A stretch of DNA of 64,000 nucleotides from Streptococcus mitis (GCF_002860865.1 NZ_PKIE01000003.1:1-64000), one strand, 5' to 3'. Shown: positions 16,594-24,731, counted from the stretch's first letter. Program-made: numbers and translations. Notes: a model not told the origin generated them from the sequence alone.

Positions 16594-16758
16594 ATGGAAC
16601 GACCTGAACGACACCCATCTAAATACTTCATTCCTGAACTGATTGAAAATGAAGATATTATCTTCAACAAAGATAGCAATTATCACAAGCAGAAGAAAAA
16701 AGAAAAGAAAAATCCCATTTTTAAAATAAATAAGTCCAAAAATAGATGGGCGCTTTGA
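16594..16758 (+). CDS. Small basic hypothetical protein
   Basis: A 54-residue ORF beginning MERPERHPSKYFIPEL with a lysine-rich centre (HKQKKKEKKNP). AGGTGG lies just before the ATG. It sits directly after copy A of the duplicated gene, as the ORF at 17398 does after copy B, and shares a similar start. Unknown function. Confidence 0.5.
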   Translation: MERPERHPSKYFIPELIENEDIIFNKDSNYHKQKKKEKKNPIFKINKSKNRWAL

Positions 16759-16770
16759 GGAGTTAACAGA

Positions 16771-17058
16771 ATGACAAGAAAAAACTATATTATTTTTATC
16801 AGGCATTTAAAAAAAATAAAAGATTTAGCAGATTTTTATGAATATATTGCAGACTCAAAAGTTTGTGGAAGTGCTATTTATTTATTTTTAATCATTTGTT
16901 CACCTTTCATTGCTTTGCTATTTCCAATCGCATACATAGAGCATTGTTTTTATAAAAAAAGATTTATTAGACAATGCGTTGAATACGATTGGTGTTCAAA
17001 GGAATATCTTGAAGAGGTTGTTGATATCAAAAAAGATGATATTGGAGAGGTGGAGTGA
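16771..17058 (+). CDS. Small membrane protein
   Basis: A 95-residue protein with a hydrophobic middle (IYLFLIICSPFIALLFPIAYI, about residues 38-58) flanked by basic residues, and a charged C-terminus. GAGGAG-type ribosome site upstream. It lies between the two duplicated genes. Unknown function. Confidence 0.6.
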   Translation: MTRKNYIIFIRHLKKIKDLADFYEYIADSKVCGSAIYLFLIICSPFIALLFPIAYIEHCFYKKRFIRQCVEYDWCSKEYLEEVVDIKKDDIGEVE

Positions 17059-17396
17059 TGAGTTATGATTTGGAAATCTTAGCGAAAATAGAAAGCGGAG
17101 ATTATATTCGTATCGCTGAACCTAGATATAGTTCTCCGACCTACAATCTCGGTAAGATGTTCAGAATTGCTATGGATTGGGATTTTGACCAAGACACTAC
17201 GTACAACATTGCTGACATTTTAGATAATATCCAACGTGGTATCTCTGAATTAGAACGGTACCCTGAAAAGTATACTCAGTATGAACCTGAAAACAAATGG
17301 GGAACAGTCAGCGGAGCATTGGAAGTTTTAAAGTCATTGAAAGAGTGTATTTTAGAACAAGATATTGATACGAAATATTTATATATGAGGTGGTAA
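17058..17396 (+). CDS. Hypothetical phage protein, duplicated copy B
   Basis: A 112-residue near-identical partner of the protein at 16254-16592. I chose ATG 17058, which gives the same MSYDLEILAK start and overlaps the upstream stop. Most nucleotide differences are silent, which suggests both copies are under selection or that the duplication was recently homogenised. Confidence 0.65.
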   Translation: MSYDLEILAKIESGDYIRIAEPRYSSPTYNLGKMFRIAMDWDFDQDTTYNIADILDNIQRGISELERYPEKYTQYEPENKWGTVSGALEVLKSLKECILEQDIDTKYLYMRW

Positions 17397-17397
17397 C

Positions 17398-17547
17398 ATG
17401 AAACGACCAAACAGATACCCGTACACACGAGGTCAATGGGTTGAAGAAACCGCTGATTATTATACATATGCAGACGGTATTTATTTTACAAGTCATGTTT
17501 TAAAAAATAGACTCACTAGAGAAATTAAGAGCAAGGAGATGAAATAG
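17398..17547 (+). CDS. Small hypothetical protein
   Basis: A 49-residue ORF (MKRPNRYPYTRGQWVEETADYY... ending IKSKEMK) directly after copy B, with AGGTGG upstream of the ATG. Its first residues resemble the ORF at 16594, so the pair was probably duplicated with the genes before them and then diverged. Confidence 0.5.
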   Translation: MKRPNRYPYTRGQWVEETADYYTYADGIYFTSHVLKNRLTREIKSKEMK

Positions 17548-17807
17548 TGATTATCAAAAATTACAAATATGATTATTCAAGTGGCAGAATCTGCTACACA
17601 ATTGATGTAGATGGTTATGAATCAGCCGTGGAACATACAAAGACAGACCAAGGAAGTGTACAAAGAAATGATATTGATGATTTCTTAAGTAAGGTTGAGG
17701 AATACGACTTTCAAGAAGCTGAGATGATTGAAACATTCGTTGACTTTCAAAATGATTTGCTCTTATATGGAATTGGTTTTGAATTGAGAAATGAGGTCAC
17801 AGATTGA
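17547..17807 (+). CDS. Hypothetical phage protein
   Basis: An 86-residue acidic protein with a GTG start overlapping the preceding stop; AAGGAG lies 8 bases before it. Beta-strand start (IIKNYKYDYSSGRICYTIDVDGYES) and acidic helical end. No family recognised. Confidence 0.6.
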   Translation: MIIKNYKYDYSSGRICYTIDVDGYESAVEHTKTDQGSVQRNDIDDFLSKVEEYDFQEAEMIETFVDFQNDLLLYGIGFELRNEVTD

Positions 17808-18064
17808 AACGATTCATATCTATCTGGATTCTGCTATCTGCTGGATTGAATATCTGGCAGATGGACAGGATTCGAGATTTGGAAGAGAAGAAGCCGATGG
17901 TTATCTATAAGGCAGATAACGCAGGTGGTGAGATATTCGGTAAGGTCGTTGAAAAAGGACGGCATGGCAAGTTATACACGCTTACGATACGTGATTACGG
18001 GGTGTTCGTTGTTACGAAGGACGTGTACGAGAAAGTGAAAGTTGGGGATGAGGTGATGTTATGA
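17804..18064 (+). CDS. DUF1372-family phage protein
   Basis: An 86-residue protein with an N-terminal hydrophobic segment (FISIWILLSAGLNIWQM) and a beta-rich C-terminal domain (GKVVEKGRHGKLYTLTIRDYGVFVVTKDVYEKVKVGDEV). This resembles DUF1372 proteins of streptococcal phages. TTG start overlapping the upstream stop by four bases. Function unknown; likely membrane-attached. Confidence 0.65.
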   Translation: MKRFISIWILLSAGLNIWQMDRIRDLEEKKPMVIYKADNAGGEIFGKVVEKGRHGKLYTLTIRDYGVFVVTKDVYEKVKVGDEVML

Positions 18065-18249
18065 AAGTTCGATTTAATGGGAAGTATAACTTCTTCTTAA
18101 CCCAATTTGTCCATTTTATTGTATTGGACTATCTCTGGAAGATACTTGAAATTATCATCTTAGGTGGAGTGAGAGGGAATTTGGCGGATTCCATTATGCT
18201 TTCTCTGATTTGTGTCTATATTGCATGGATTTTAGATAAGGAGGAATGA
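18061..18249 (+). CDS. Small membrane protein
   Basis: A 62-residue protein with two hydrophobic stretches (FFLTQFVHFIVLDYLW and ADSIMLSLICVYIAWIL). Start overlaps the DUF1372 stop (ATGA), end overlaps the next start. Unknown function. Confidence 0.55.
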   Translation: MKVRFNGKYNFFLTQFVHFIVLDYLWKILEIIILGGVRGNLADSIMLSLICVYIAWILDKEE

Positions 18250-18746
18250 AACAGATGACTACACTAGACAAAGTCAAACAATGGTTTATTGACCGTGACC
18301 TTGAAAACGGTGGACGGCTGGATAAGCAGTCTTTAAAATTAAGTGAAGAGTTCGGTGAGTTATGCGCAGGCTATCTCAAGAAGAATGAGAAGCTAACCAA
18401 GGACAGCATTGGAGATTGTGCAGTCGTGATTGTTGGTCTGGCGTTGCTCATAAAAGCGGATGTGCAGGAGATTTTTGAGGAAGTAAGTTTCATCGAAAAT
18501 GAAGATGTGATGGATTCCTTTAAATGGTTAAGTGCTGAGATTAGTAGTTTTCAATTGAGGCAGGATTTAATCGGCAAGAAAATGTGTCGATATAATTTAG
18601 CGCATTCAATCGGTTATCTAAAATCAATCAGTAAATCGCTTGGTTATAGTTTTGAGGAATGTTTTGAACTGGCTTACCAAGAAATCAAAGACCGAAAAGG
18701 TCGTTGGATTGATGGTTCGTTCGTAAAAGAGGAGGATTTAGGATGA
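18246..18746 (+). CDS. MazG-like nucleotide pyrophosphohydrolase family protein
   Basis: A 166-residue protein. The segment LSEEFGELCAGYLKKNEKLTKDSIGDCAVVIVGLALL carries the EEFGEL and D-x-x-D/E-type acidic residues typical of the all-alpha MazG-like superfamily, which hydrolyse (d)NTPs. Phage versions may adjust nucleotide pools or lower ppGpp. It is in the accessory run before the packaging genes. Confidence 0.72.
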   Translation: MKQMTTLDKVKQWFIDRDLENGGRLDKQSLKLSEEFGELCAGYLKKNEKLTKDSIGDCAVVIVGLALLIKADVQEIFEEVSFIENEDVMDSFKWLSAEISSFQLRQDLIGKKMCRYNLAHSIGYLKSISKSLGYSFEECFELAYQEIKDRKGRWIDGSFVKEEDLG

Positions 18747-19159
18747 TACCAAGATATAGAGCGTGGATAAAAACAGAAAATTGTTTTGCTGATTATATAG
18801 AGTCGATTCGATTTTACATAAATGAAATAGACCTATGCTGGGGTGGAATTTGCGAAAGCGATTGTTTTGATTTTAAAGACGTTATCCTCATGCAATCAAC
18901 AGGACTCAAAGACAAGAACGGCAAGGAGATCTTTGAAGGCGACATTGTGAAAACCACTAGATTTTTTGGAAGAGCTGACGAAGTGGGCGGTTTTTATGAG
19001 TATGACAAGGAAATAATAGGGGTTGTTAAGCAACTTGAAGGAGCTTGGGTAATTGATACAGGCAGTGAAGCAGTAAATTTATGGACTGAAATTGAAGAAA
19101 ATGAAGTTATAGGTAATGTTTACGAGCAACCTGAGTATTTGAAGAAAAAAGGAAATTAA
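18743..19159 (+). CDS. YopX-family phage protein
   Basis: A 138-residue protein with the YopX family signature: IPRYRAWIK near the start, the central LMQSTGLKDKNGKEIFEGDIVK and the C-terminal NEVIGNVYEQPEYL. YopX proteins are common in Gram-positive phages and form beta-rich oligomers of unknown function. Start overlaps the MazG-like stop by four bases. Confidence 0.88.
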   Translation: MIPRYRAWIKTENCFADYIESIRFYINEIDLCWGGICESDCFDFKDVILMQSTGLKDKNGKEIFEGDIVKTTRFFGRADEVGGFYEYDKEIIGVVKQLEGAWVIDTGSEAVNLWTEIEENEVIGNVYEQPEYLKKKGN

Positions 19160-19160
19160 G

Positions 19161-19583
19161 ATGACAGAAACTATTAAACTACCAAACTACTATGAGCCTG
19201 ATTGGGGAAATGCAAGATACGGCTCACTGGAAGAACTTAAAGAGTTGTTACTCTATAAGCGTATCGTGAAATGGGACAAAGACTTTCTGCTACTTGAAGA
19301 TGGCACAGAGGTCACTATCGAGATGTCTGAAAGTGATTGCTGTGCCTCAGCAGGTGGGGAGTTCCAAGATGTATCACTTGATGCTGTGATTACTGATGTT
19401 GAAATTGGGGAACCTAAAGAAATCCCTGACCATTGGGGAACGGGCTATAAAAACAAAGTAACTATCTTCCACAATCAGAACCCTGTAGCTATTGCCAACT
19501 GTGAGGCAGAACATAACGGCTATTATTATAGCGTAGGGTCCCTAGTGATTGGCGACATTCATTTCCCAGTAGTGAAAGCGTAG
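19161..19583 (+). CDS. Hypothetical phage protein
   Basis: A 140-residue acidic beta-rich protein. It contains KWDKDFLLLEDGTEVTIEMSESDCCASAGGEF and a C-terminal HNGYYYSVGSLVIGDIHFPVV. The CCASAGGEF segment resembles the DUF7448-type proteins I have seen in phages, but I cannot confirm this. No membrane segment. Confidence 0.6.
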   Translation: MTETIKLPNYYEPDWGNARYGSLEELKELLLYKRIVKWDKDFLLLEDGTEVTIEMSESDCCASAGGEFQDVSLDAVITDVEIGEPKEIPDHWGTGYKNKVTIFHNQNPVAIANCEAEHNGYYYSVGSLVIGDIHFPVVKA

Positions 19584-19593
19584 GAGGCTACCT

Positions 19594-19773
19594 ATGAATA
19601 AACGTCAACGCAAAAAGAAAATTTTGAACGGTCTGAACAAAGAAGAAAGATACCGTAGGACGCATTGTCCTGTATGCGATAGCGAAATTGGAGTATTTGA
19701 TGAATATTTTAATACATACGGTTTCTGCTCTGAATATTGTGGCTATGAATACTACGGAATTTCAAGATTATAA
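19594..19773 (+). CDS. Small zinc-ribbon protein
   Basis: A 59-residue basic protein with two Cys pairs, CPVCDSE and, about 20 residues later, CSEYCGYEYYG, a layout fitting a zinc ribbon. AGGAGG lies 6 bases before the ATG. The basic N-terminus (MNKRQRKKK) suggests nucleic-acid binding. Confidence 0.65.
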   Translation: MNKRQRKKKILNGLNKEERYRRTHCPVCDSEIGVFDEYFNTYGFCSEYCGYEYYGISRL

Positions 19774-19794
19774 AAATAAAAGATTGGGGTTAAA

Positions 19795-20109
19795 ATGACG
19801 TTGTTTGATGAAGTGCAGCAATTAAGCTCAGAAAGCCACTCAAAATGGTTCGAGCGATATTTTGAGAAATATAACCTAGAACAAAAACTAAAAACTTCTG
19901 CTCAAAAAGGTTATACAGGTTATTTAATCGATGTTTGGTCAGTTAGAGACGAATATCTCAGGAATCGATTAGGAGATGAAAGAACGTTGGAAGCGTTAAG
20001 AGAATTATTAGGAGCTGGCTTTACTGTCAAATATAAGCTTTATCTATCTAAAAATTTTTTCACTGGACAAGATTTCGTTTCTAACAAGAAAATTCACATA
20101 ACCTGGTAA
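19795..20109 (+). CDS. Hypothetical phage protein
   Basis: A 104-residue protein. The layout (WFERYFEKYNLEQKL..AQKGYTGYLIDV...ALRELLGAGFTVKYK) is alpha/beta with no recognised motif. Followed by a short gap holding an inverted repeat around the next gene's start. Confidence 0.6.
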   Translation: MTLFDEVQQLSSESHSKWFERYFEKYNLEQKLKTSAQKGYTGYLIDVWSVRDEYLRNRLGDERTLEALRELLGAGFTVKYKLYLSKNFFTGQDFVSNKKIHITW

Positions 20110-20124
20110 TAAAAAAAGCTAAGA

Positions 20125-20185
20125 CACTCTCTGCCTCAGCTATAATTAACACACTATTATTATATCACAAAGGAGACAGAGAGTG
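20125..20185 (+). promoter_or_regulatory. Inverted repeat that includes the start codon of the DUF1492 gene
   Basis: CACTCTCTG at 20125-20133 is a perfect complement of CAGAGAGTG at 20177-20185, and the second arm contains the GTG start codon. A TATAAT at 20141-20146 lies between the arms. Readthrough RNA would carry both arms and could hide the start; RNA begun after the TATAAT would lack the first arm. Function is inference. Confidence 0.45.
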
Positions 20186-20617
20186 AACAAGGCTAAAGAG
20201 CTCTTGAAAGAGCTGCAGGATCTAGACATGGACATCCAAAGCCGTATAGATGAAATCAATGAGCTTGAGGCAGGTTTGCTCTCAAGTCCAAAGTGGACTG
20301 ATGTCAAAGCCCAAGGTGGCCAGACCAGAAAAGTTGATGATGTCTATACACAGCTGGTAGTGATGAAAGAGGCTATAGAGCAGGATACTAAAGAGGTTAT
20401 CAATAGGAAACTTGAGCTTGGCAGATTGATTAACAAGCTGAAAAATCCGAAATATAGAACAGTATTGAGGATGACCTACATCAATAAAATGTATGTTGAT
20501 GACATCTGTGACAGCATGGGAGGCATGAGCTCTCCTACTTATTATCGCTTGAAGAAACAGGCAGTAAATGAACTTGATGTCATTCTTACGGAATTGATAG
20601 TAAATGATAGTAAATGA
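20183..20617 (+). CDS. DUF1492/ArpU-like late-gene transcription regulator
   Basis: A 144-residue protein with an N-terminal coiled coil (about 1-30) and a C-terminal sigma-70 region 4-like helix-turn-helix (KYRTVLRMTYINKMYVDDICDSMGGMSSPTYYRLKKQAVNELD). Proteins of this type sit just before the terminase genes in many streptococcal and lactococcal phages and are thought to turn on late transcription. GTG start with AAGGAG upstream. The 3' end carries a 10-base tandem repeat (TGATAGTAAA, about three copies) around the stop. Confidence 0.78.
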   Translation: MNKAKELLKELQDLDMDIQSRIDEINELEAGLLSSPKWTDVKAQGGQTRKVDDVYTQLVVMKEAIEQDTKEVINRKLELGRLINKLKNPKYRTVLRMTYINKMYVDDICDSMGGMSSPTYYRLKKQAVNELDVILTELIVNDSK

Positions 20618-20704
20618 TAGTAATGGTACAGGCATGAAGTCTAAAATCTGTTAAAATGGTAGTATCAAGAATTAAGGGTAAGGCAGTAAGTCTTCCCTTA
20701 ACAT

Positions 20705-20795
20705 GGAGAGTTGGCAGAGTCAGGTTGAATGCGCCCGTTTGCTAGACGGGTGGTCGCCTATGTGCGGTCCGTGGGTTCAAATCCCACACTCTCCA
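20705..20795 (+). tRNA. Phage tRNA-Ser (GCT)
   Basis: A class II cloverleaf with acceptor GGAGAGT/ACTCTCC, anticodon stem CCCGT..ACGGG with loop TTGCTAG (anticodon GCT) and a long variable arm. The T arm is GTGGGTTCAAATCCCAC. Discriminator A, no encoded CCA. It lies inside the prophage between the late regulator and the packaging genes. Confidence 0.92.
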
Positions 20796-21042
20796 TTGAG
20801 TGTTTGTGTCCCAGAATGGGGTAGGCAGTAGGTTTAGAATTCACATATCACTCATTAACTTATTAGAAGGTCGGCTTATCGACTGGACCTTGCATGATTG
20901 CGTAGCTAATTATATTCCGGATAAGTTATAAGCTAGAGGGTTTGATTCCCTCAGAGGTTTTAAATGACTACAAAAAAATAAAAAAAGGAAAACTTTCAAA
21001 TTGATTACTAATTAACACGCAAGTCTGTAGTCTGCTTGCAGT
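20796..21042. other. Structured non-coding stretch between two phage tRNAs
   Basis: About 250 bases with no coding frame. A T-arm-like hairpin (GAGGG TTTGATT CCCTC, about 20936-20952) is followed by AGAGGTT, and a partly complementary GACCTTG lies about 70 bases earlier, as in a decayed tRNA; however the D arm is not recognisable. AAGGTC/GACCTT and AACTTAT/ATAAGTT pairings are also possible. Confidence 0.4.
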
Positions 21043-21115
21043 AAGAACATAGCTCAAGTGGTAGAGCGGTAGAATTTTAATCTATTGGTTGCAGGTTCGA
21101 GCCCTGTTGTTCTTA
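21043..21115 (+). tRNA. Phage tRNA-Lys (TTT)
   Basis: Acceptor stem AAGAACA/TGTTCTT (seven perfect pairs), T8-A9, D stem GCTC/GAGC, anticodon stem GTAGA/TCTAT with loop ATTTTAA (anticodon TTT) and T arm GCAGGTTCGAGCCCTGT. No encoded CCA. Position 32 is A, which is unusual, and the anticodon stem closes with G-T, so activity is likely but not certain. Confidence 0.82.
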
Positions 21116-21130
21116 TGAGAGGTCTTACAA

Positions 21131-21158
21131 TGGGTCACACAAACGTGTGGCTTTTTGT
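21131..21158 (+). terminator. Terminator after tRNA-Lys
   Basis: GTCACAC/GTGTGGC stem (GTCACACAAACGTGTGGC) followed by five T residues, about 20 bases after the tRNA-Lys gene. Confidence 0.75.
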
Positions 21159-21180
21159 TATCTTTGAAAGAGAGGGAATG

Positions 21181-21516
21181 ATGAAACCGCAAAAACTTAC
21201 AATATTTGGAGGCAGAAGAACCTCGGTGGACTATGATCAACGAAACAATGAGTATACTGAATACAATCGTACTCGTTGGAAGTATGACAAGGATGTCAAG
21301 AGGTTTTATAATTCATCTATCTGGAAGCGAACAAGTAAGCAAGTGTTGCTTGAGTCTGATTATGTTTGTGCGATGTGTGGAGATGAAGCGACAATGACTG
21401 ACCATATCATCAGTGTTAAACAAGATTGGTCCAGACGATTAGATAGAAATAATCTTCAAGCAAGTTGTAAGAAATGTAATGACAAGAAAGCAATCAAAGA
21501 AAGATATTCTTTTTAG
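21181..21516 (+). CDS. HNH endonuclease of the packaging module
   Basis: A 111-residue HNH nuclease: two Cys pairs (YVCAMCGDE and ASCKKCNDKK) hold zinc, and ATMTDHIISVKQDWSRRLDRNNLQASCKKCN carries the catalytic His and Asn. HNH proteins next to the terminase in HK97-like phages are needed for terminase cleavage at cos. GAGAGGG lies upstream; ATG 21181 or 21178 are both possible. Next to terS, as expected. Confidence 0.9.
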   Translation: MKPQKLTIFGGRRTSVDYDQRNNEYTEYNRTRWKYDKDVKRFYNSSIWKRTSKQVLLESDYVCAMCGDEATMTDHIISVKQDWSRRLDRNNLQASCKKCNDKKAIKERYSF

Positions 21517-21754
21517 TTCTTTTATTGTCAACCTTGTGTAAAATAAAGAGAAATTTTAATATAAAAAAACGATATTGAGCTAGCTGAGGTAAGGGAATTG
21601 CTAAGGAATCGGTCGGTTTTTGTACGGAAATACCCCCTTCAATTTCTTACGGGGGTATATAACGTTCGGGAACAGGAACGCTGCCCTCTTCTGTACGAAA
21701 AATTCCCTTTTTGAAATATTGGAAGTTATAAAATTTGGTGTAAAGGAGGCAGAA

Positions 21755-22222
21755 ATGGGACGGAAAATGAAGGTTGTCGAAAGCAACAAAAAGCACATGA
21801 CCAAAGAAGAGAAAATAGCTCGCAAAAGTATACAGGAGAAGGCTTCGGATGGTTTGGATGCATTACAACTAACACCGCCAAAGCACTTCGATCCGATTGC
21901 GAAAGCAGAATATAAACGAGTCATCAACGATCTGCGAAAGCTACCCCTAAGAAATCTAGACAGAGCCGTTTTAGAGAGCTACTGCACCTGGTATGCAGTC
22001 TACAAAGAGATATCTCGCGGATTGCAGAAAAAAGGTTATGTCTACGAGAATGAAAAAGGTTCGGTAGTTCCAAACAAAATGTTGTATACATTAGAGCGTG
22101 CCACAACTAACTTGATGAAAGCAGCATCTCAGTTAGGATTGACGGTGGACAGTCGCATGAAATTGTATGTGCCACAGGTTGAAGAAAAGAAAGAGAGTAT
22201 TTTTGATAAATTTGGTAGTTAG
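21755..22222 (+). CDS. terS: Terminase small subunit (P27 family)
   Basis: A 155-residue protein matching P27-type small terminases: LTPPKHFDPIAKAEYKRVINDLRKL...LDRAVLESYCTWYAVYKE. It binds the packaging site and recruits the large subunit. I chose ATG 21755, with AAAGGAGG seven bases upstream; a longer in-frame reading from 21620 lacks a site and crosses a GC-rich leader. The leader at about 21600-21690 has an inverted GGAACGTTC-like segment that could be part of cos. Ends 11 bases before terL. Confidence 0.9.
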   Translation: MGRKMKVVESNKKHMTKEEKIARKSIQEKASDGLDALQLTPPKHFDPIAKAEYKRVINDLRKLPLRNLDRAVLESYCTWYAVYKEISRGLQKKGYVYENEKGSVVPNKMLYTLERATTNLMKAASQLGLTVDSRMKLYVPQVEEKKESIFDKFGS

Positions 22223-22233
22223 GAGGTGATTGT

Positions 22234-23949
22234 GTGGAAGACGTAGCTTATCAGTATGCTTCAAGAGTCGTAAGTGGAGAAATCATAGCCAGCAAGAAAG
22301 TTATAAAAGCTTGCAAGCGACATTTAAGAGATTTGAAGCGTATGGATGATGAAGACTTTCCATATATTTACTTACCTGACAAAGCAAAAAATCCGATAGA
22401 TTTCATTGAAATGCTCCCAGATGTCAAAACTGGCAAACCATATCCACTGGCAGATTTTCAAAAATTCATTTTATCGAGTTTGTATGGTTGGAGAAGAAAG
22501 TCTGACACATCGATAAGAAGATTTAAAAAAGCTCTAATCAGTTTGGCCAGAAAGAACGGGAAGACTATTCTCGTTGCAGGGATTGCCCTGTACGAGTTTT
22601 TATTTGGTCGGAACCCTTCTATGAGCCGACAACTATTCTGTACTGCCAACGACCGTTCTCAAGCCCGTATCGCATACGATATGATCCGTAAGCAGTTAGA
22701 TGCTCTGAGAGCGCAAGATGAAGATATTCGAAAAGCAACTAAAATCGTGCGTGATGAACTTCGTAATTTGAATGATGAGAGTTATGTTCGTGCGTTAAGT
22801 CGAGATACTGGAGCGGTCGATGGATTTGAACCATACGTTGGTATCTTGGATGAGTTTGCAGCATCTAAAACTAATGAGATGATTGAGTTGCTAGAATCTG
22901 GGCAAGGTCAGTTGGATAATCCGTTGATTTTGATAATCTCAACAGCTGGTATGAACTTAAATGCTCCAATGCACACAATCGAATATCCATATATCGAGAA
23001 GATTTTGGACGGAGATGTGATAGATGATAGTTATTTTGCTTTTATTGCAGAACAAGACAATGAGGAAGAGATAGCTGACGAGGCTAATTGGATAAAATCC
23101 AATCCAATTCTTGAAGTCGAAGCGCTTCACGAAAAGATGATGGATTATCTTCGTAAACGTCGCAAGACGTCACTAGAAACTGGTACGGTCAATGAAGTTT
23201 TAATCAAGAATTTCAACATGTGGAGGCAATCCTCTGAAGAGTCTTACATGGATAAAGAAAGTTGGTCTAAGGCTAAAATCGATAAACCAGATACTAGAAA
23301 ACGTAGAGTATGGATTGGTGTTGACGTAGGTAGGTCAAGTGACTTATTCTCCATTTCTCCAATGGTCATGATGGACGATTACTGGTATGCGGATAGCTTT
23401 TCGTTTGTTGCTACCAAGTATGGTCTGATTGCTAAAGAAAAACGAGACGGTGTTTCTTATACCAATTTGGAGCGAATGGGCGAATGCGAGATTACTACTC
23501 TTGAAAGTGGGGTTATCGATGATGAGCGTGTTCTTGAGAAGATTGAAGAAATGGTTTATGAGAATGATTGGGAATTGCAGGGTATTTATTTCGACCCTTA
23601 TCAGTTCGGTTCGTTATTGACCATGATTGAGAAACGACATCCTGAATGGCCTTTGACACAAATACCACAAACAACAATGGTATTGAATATGCCTACTAAA
23701 CAATTCCGTGATGATATCCGTTTAGGAAAGATAAAGCATAGCGGAAATCAGTTGCTTACTATGGCAGTGAATAACGCTTATACTCGTGTTGATAACAATG
23801 GTATGAGGATTGATAAGAATAAAAATAGCAATAAAATCGACCCTTTGGACGCTCTTTTAGATGCGTATGCTGCTTGTTATTTAGAACCATTTGACGGTAC
23901 AGGATACTGGACGAATGAGAAAATTTTGAAAGGAGATTCGCTGTTTTGA
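22234..23949 (+). CDS. terL: Terminase large subunit
   Basis: A 571-residue packaging motor. ATPase domain: Walker A-like SLARKNGKTILVAGI (about residue 105), Walker B YVGILDEFAA (about 205), coupling ISTAG. C-terminal RNase H-like nuclease: VDVGRSSDL with the first acidic residue, QGIYFDPYQ, and DALLDAYAACYLEP. HK97/P27-type TerL of expected length. GTG start with AGGAGG upstream. The nuclease probably makes cohesive ends with the help of the HNH protein. Confidence 0.95.
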   Translation: MEDVAYQYASRVVSGEIIASKKVIKACKRHLRDLKRMDDEDFPYIYLPDKAKNPIDFIEMLPDVKTGKPYPLADFQKFILSSLYGWRRKSDTSIRRFKKALISLARKNGKTILVAGIALYEFLFGRNPSMSRQLFCTANDRSQARIAYDMIRKQLDALRAQDEDIRKATKIVRDELRNLNDESYVRALSRDTGAVDGFEPYVGILDEFAASKTNEMIELLESGQGQLDNPLILIISTAGMNLNAPMHTIEYPYIEKILDGDVIDDSYFAFIAEQDNEEEIADEANWIKSNPILEVEALHEKMMDYLRKRRKTSLETGTVNEVLIKNFNMWRQSSEESYMDKESWSKAKIDKPDTRKRRVWIGVDVGRSSDLFSISPMVMMDDYWYADSFSFVATKYGLIAKEKRDGVSYTNLERMGECEITTLESGVIDDERVLEKIEEMVYENDWELQGIYFDPYQFGSLLTMIEKRHPEWPLTQIPQTTMVLNMPTKQFRDDIRLGKIKHSGNQLLTMAVNNAYTRVDNNGMRIDKNKNSNKIDPLDALLDAYAACYLEPFDGTGYWTNEKILKGDSLF

Positions 23950-24098
23950 GATTTTTAAATCAAATACATACAATCTTGCTATTAGTTGGATTATCTTTCT
24001 TCATCTACGGTATTTTCTTGATAGGTGAAGTATATGGCTATATCTCTACAGGTATTATTCTATGCTTGCTTGCTTTATATATTGATAAAACTAAATGA
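23946..24098 (+). CDS. DUF1056-like small membrane protein
   Basis: A 50-residue protein with two hydrophobic segments (ILLLVGLSFFIYGIFLIG and YISTGIILCLLALYI), TTG start overlapping the terL stop. Short membrane proteins of the DUF1056 type occur at this place, between terminase and portal, in streptococcal and lactococcal phages. Function unknown. Confidence 0.65.
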   Translation: MRFLNQIHTILLLVGLSFFIYGIFLIGEVYGYISTGIILCLLALYIDKTK

Positions 24099-24134
24099 AT
24101 GAGCTATAATATCCTTTAAATAGGAGGGGTGTTT

Positions 24135-24731
24135 ATGCCAAAATCATACAAAACTCAGTTGCTGGAAAGAATATCTGATTACAGAAACCAGATAGAAGAG
24201 ATTGACCAAGAAGTAGACCAACTTGTTAAAGAGAGTAAAAAAGGTTTTCTCGCTTTCTTGTTTGGGGCAAGAGACTATAGCTTTAGGATTCAACCGTTAT
24301 TAAATAAAAAATCTGAGATACAACAGTGGTTGGGTAAACTTGAAGAGGAATTAGAAAAAGACTATATTTATGGACGTAGGTTATTCGTAAAGGGGACTAA
24401 ATACCGAGAAGAAGGAGAGGTCCCGTTTCGCAAATTAGCTGGTATCCCAGAAGATGAAGATGATATGTTTTATCATGAAATAGTAAAAACAAAGAATTTT
24501 AAACTTGTTCCGGAACCAACTAATCAAGCAGATGAGAATGCGATAAAAGTAATGGTTGAGGGTTATTTTGTAGGTTATATTGACAGACGTTATAACAAAG
24601 GTTTGAAAAAATACGTAAATAATGATGATTACATTATCGAGGGTGAAGTCATAGGAACAGGAGGTTCTTTTGATGTTGATACAAGTTATCCGATACGTTA
24701 CGATATAGAGTTAAGAATTAGGAAGAAATAG
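24135..24731 (+). CDS. HIRAN-domain protein, probable phage moron
   Basis: A 198-residue protein. N-terminal coiled coil (about 10-75), then a HIRAN domain: FKLVPEPTNQADENAIKVMVEGYFVGYIDRRYNKGLKKYV. HIRAN domains bind DNA ends or damaged DNA in Rad5/HLTF-like helicases and also occur alone in bacteria and phages. AGGAGG lies 7 bases before ATG 24135. The gene has its own terminator at 24731-24759 and interrupts the usual terL-portal order, which suggests a cargo (moron) gene. Confidence 0.75.
   Translation: MPKSYKTQLLERISDYRNQIEEIDQEVDQLVKESKKGFLAFLFGARDYSFRIQPLLNKKSEIQQWLGKLEEELEKDYIYGRRLFVKGTKYREEGEVPFRKLAGIPEDEDDMFYHEIVKTKNFKLVPEPTNQADENAIKVMVEGYFVGYIDRRYNKGLKKYVNNDDYIIEGEVIGTGGSFDVDTSYPIRYDIELRIRKK

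Noticed and set aside
20857..20965. Possible third tRNA (T-arm-like GAGGG TTTGATT CCCTC and partial acceptor match)
   Set aside because: No D arm and the acceptor stem has a mismatch and wobble pairs; described only as a structured relic.
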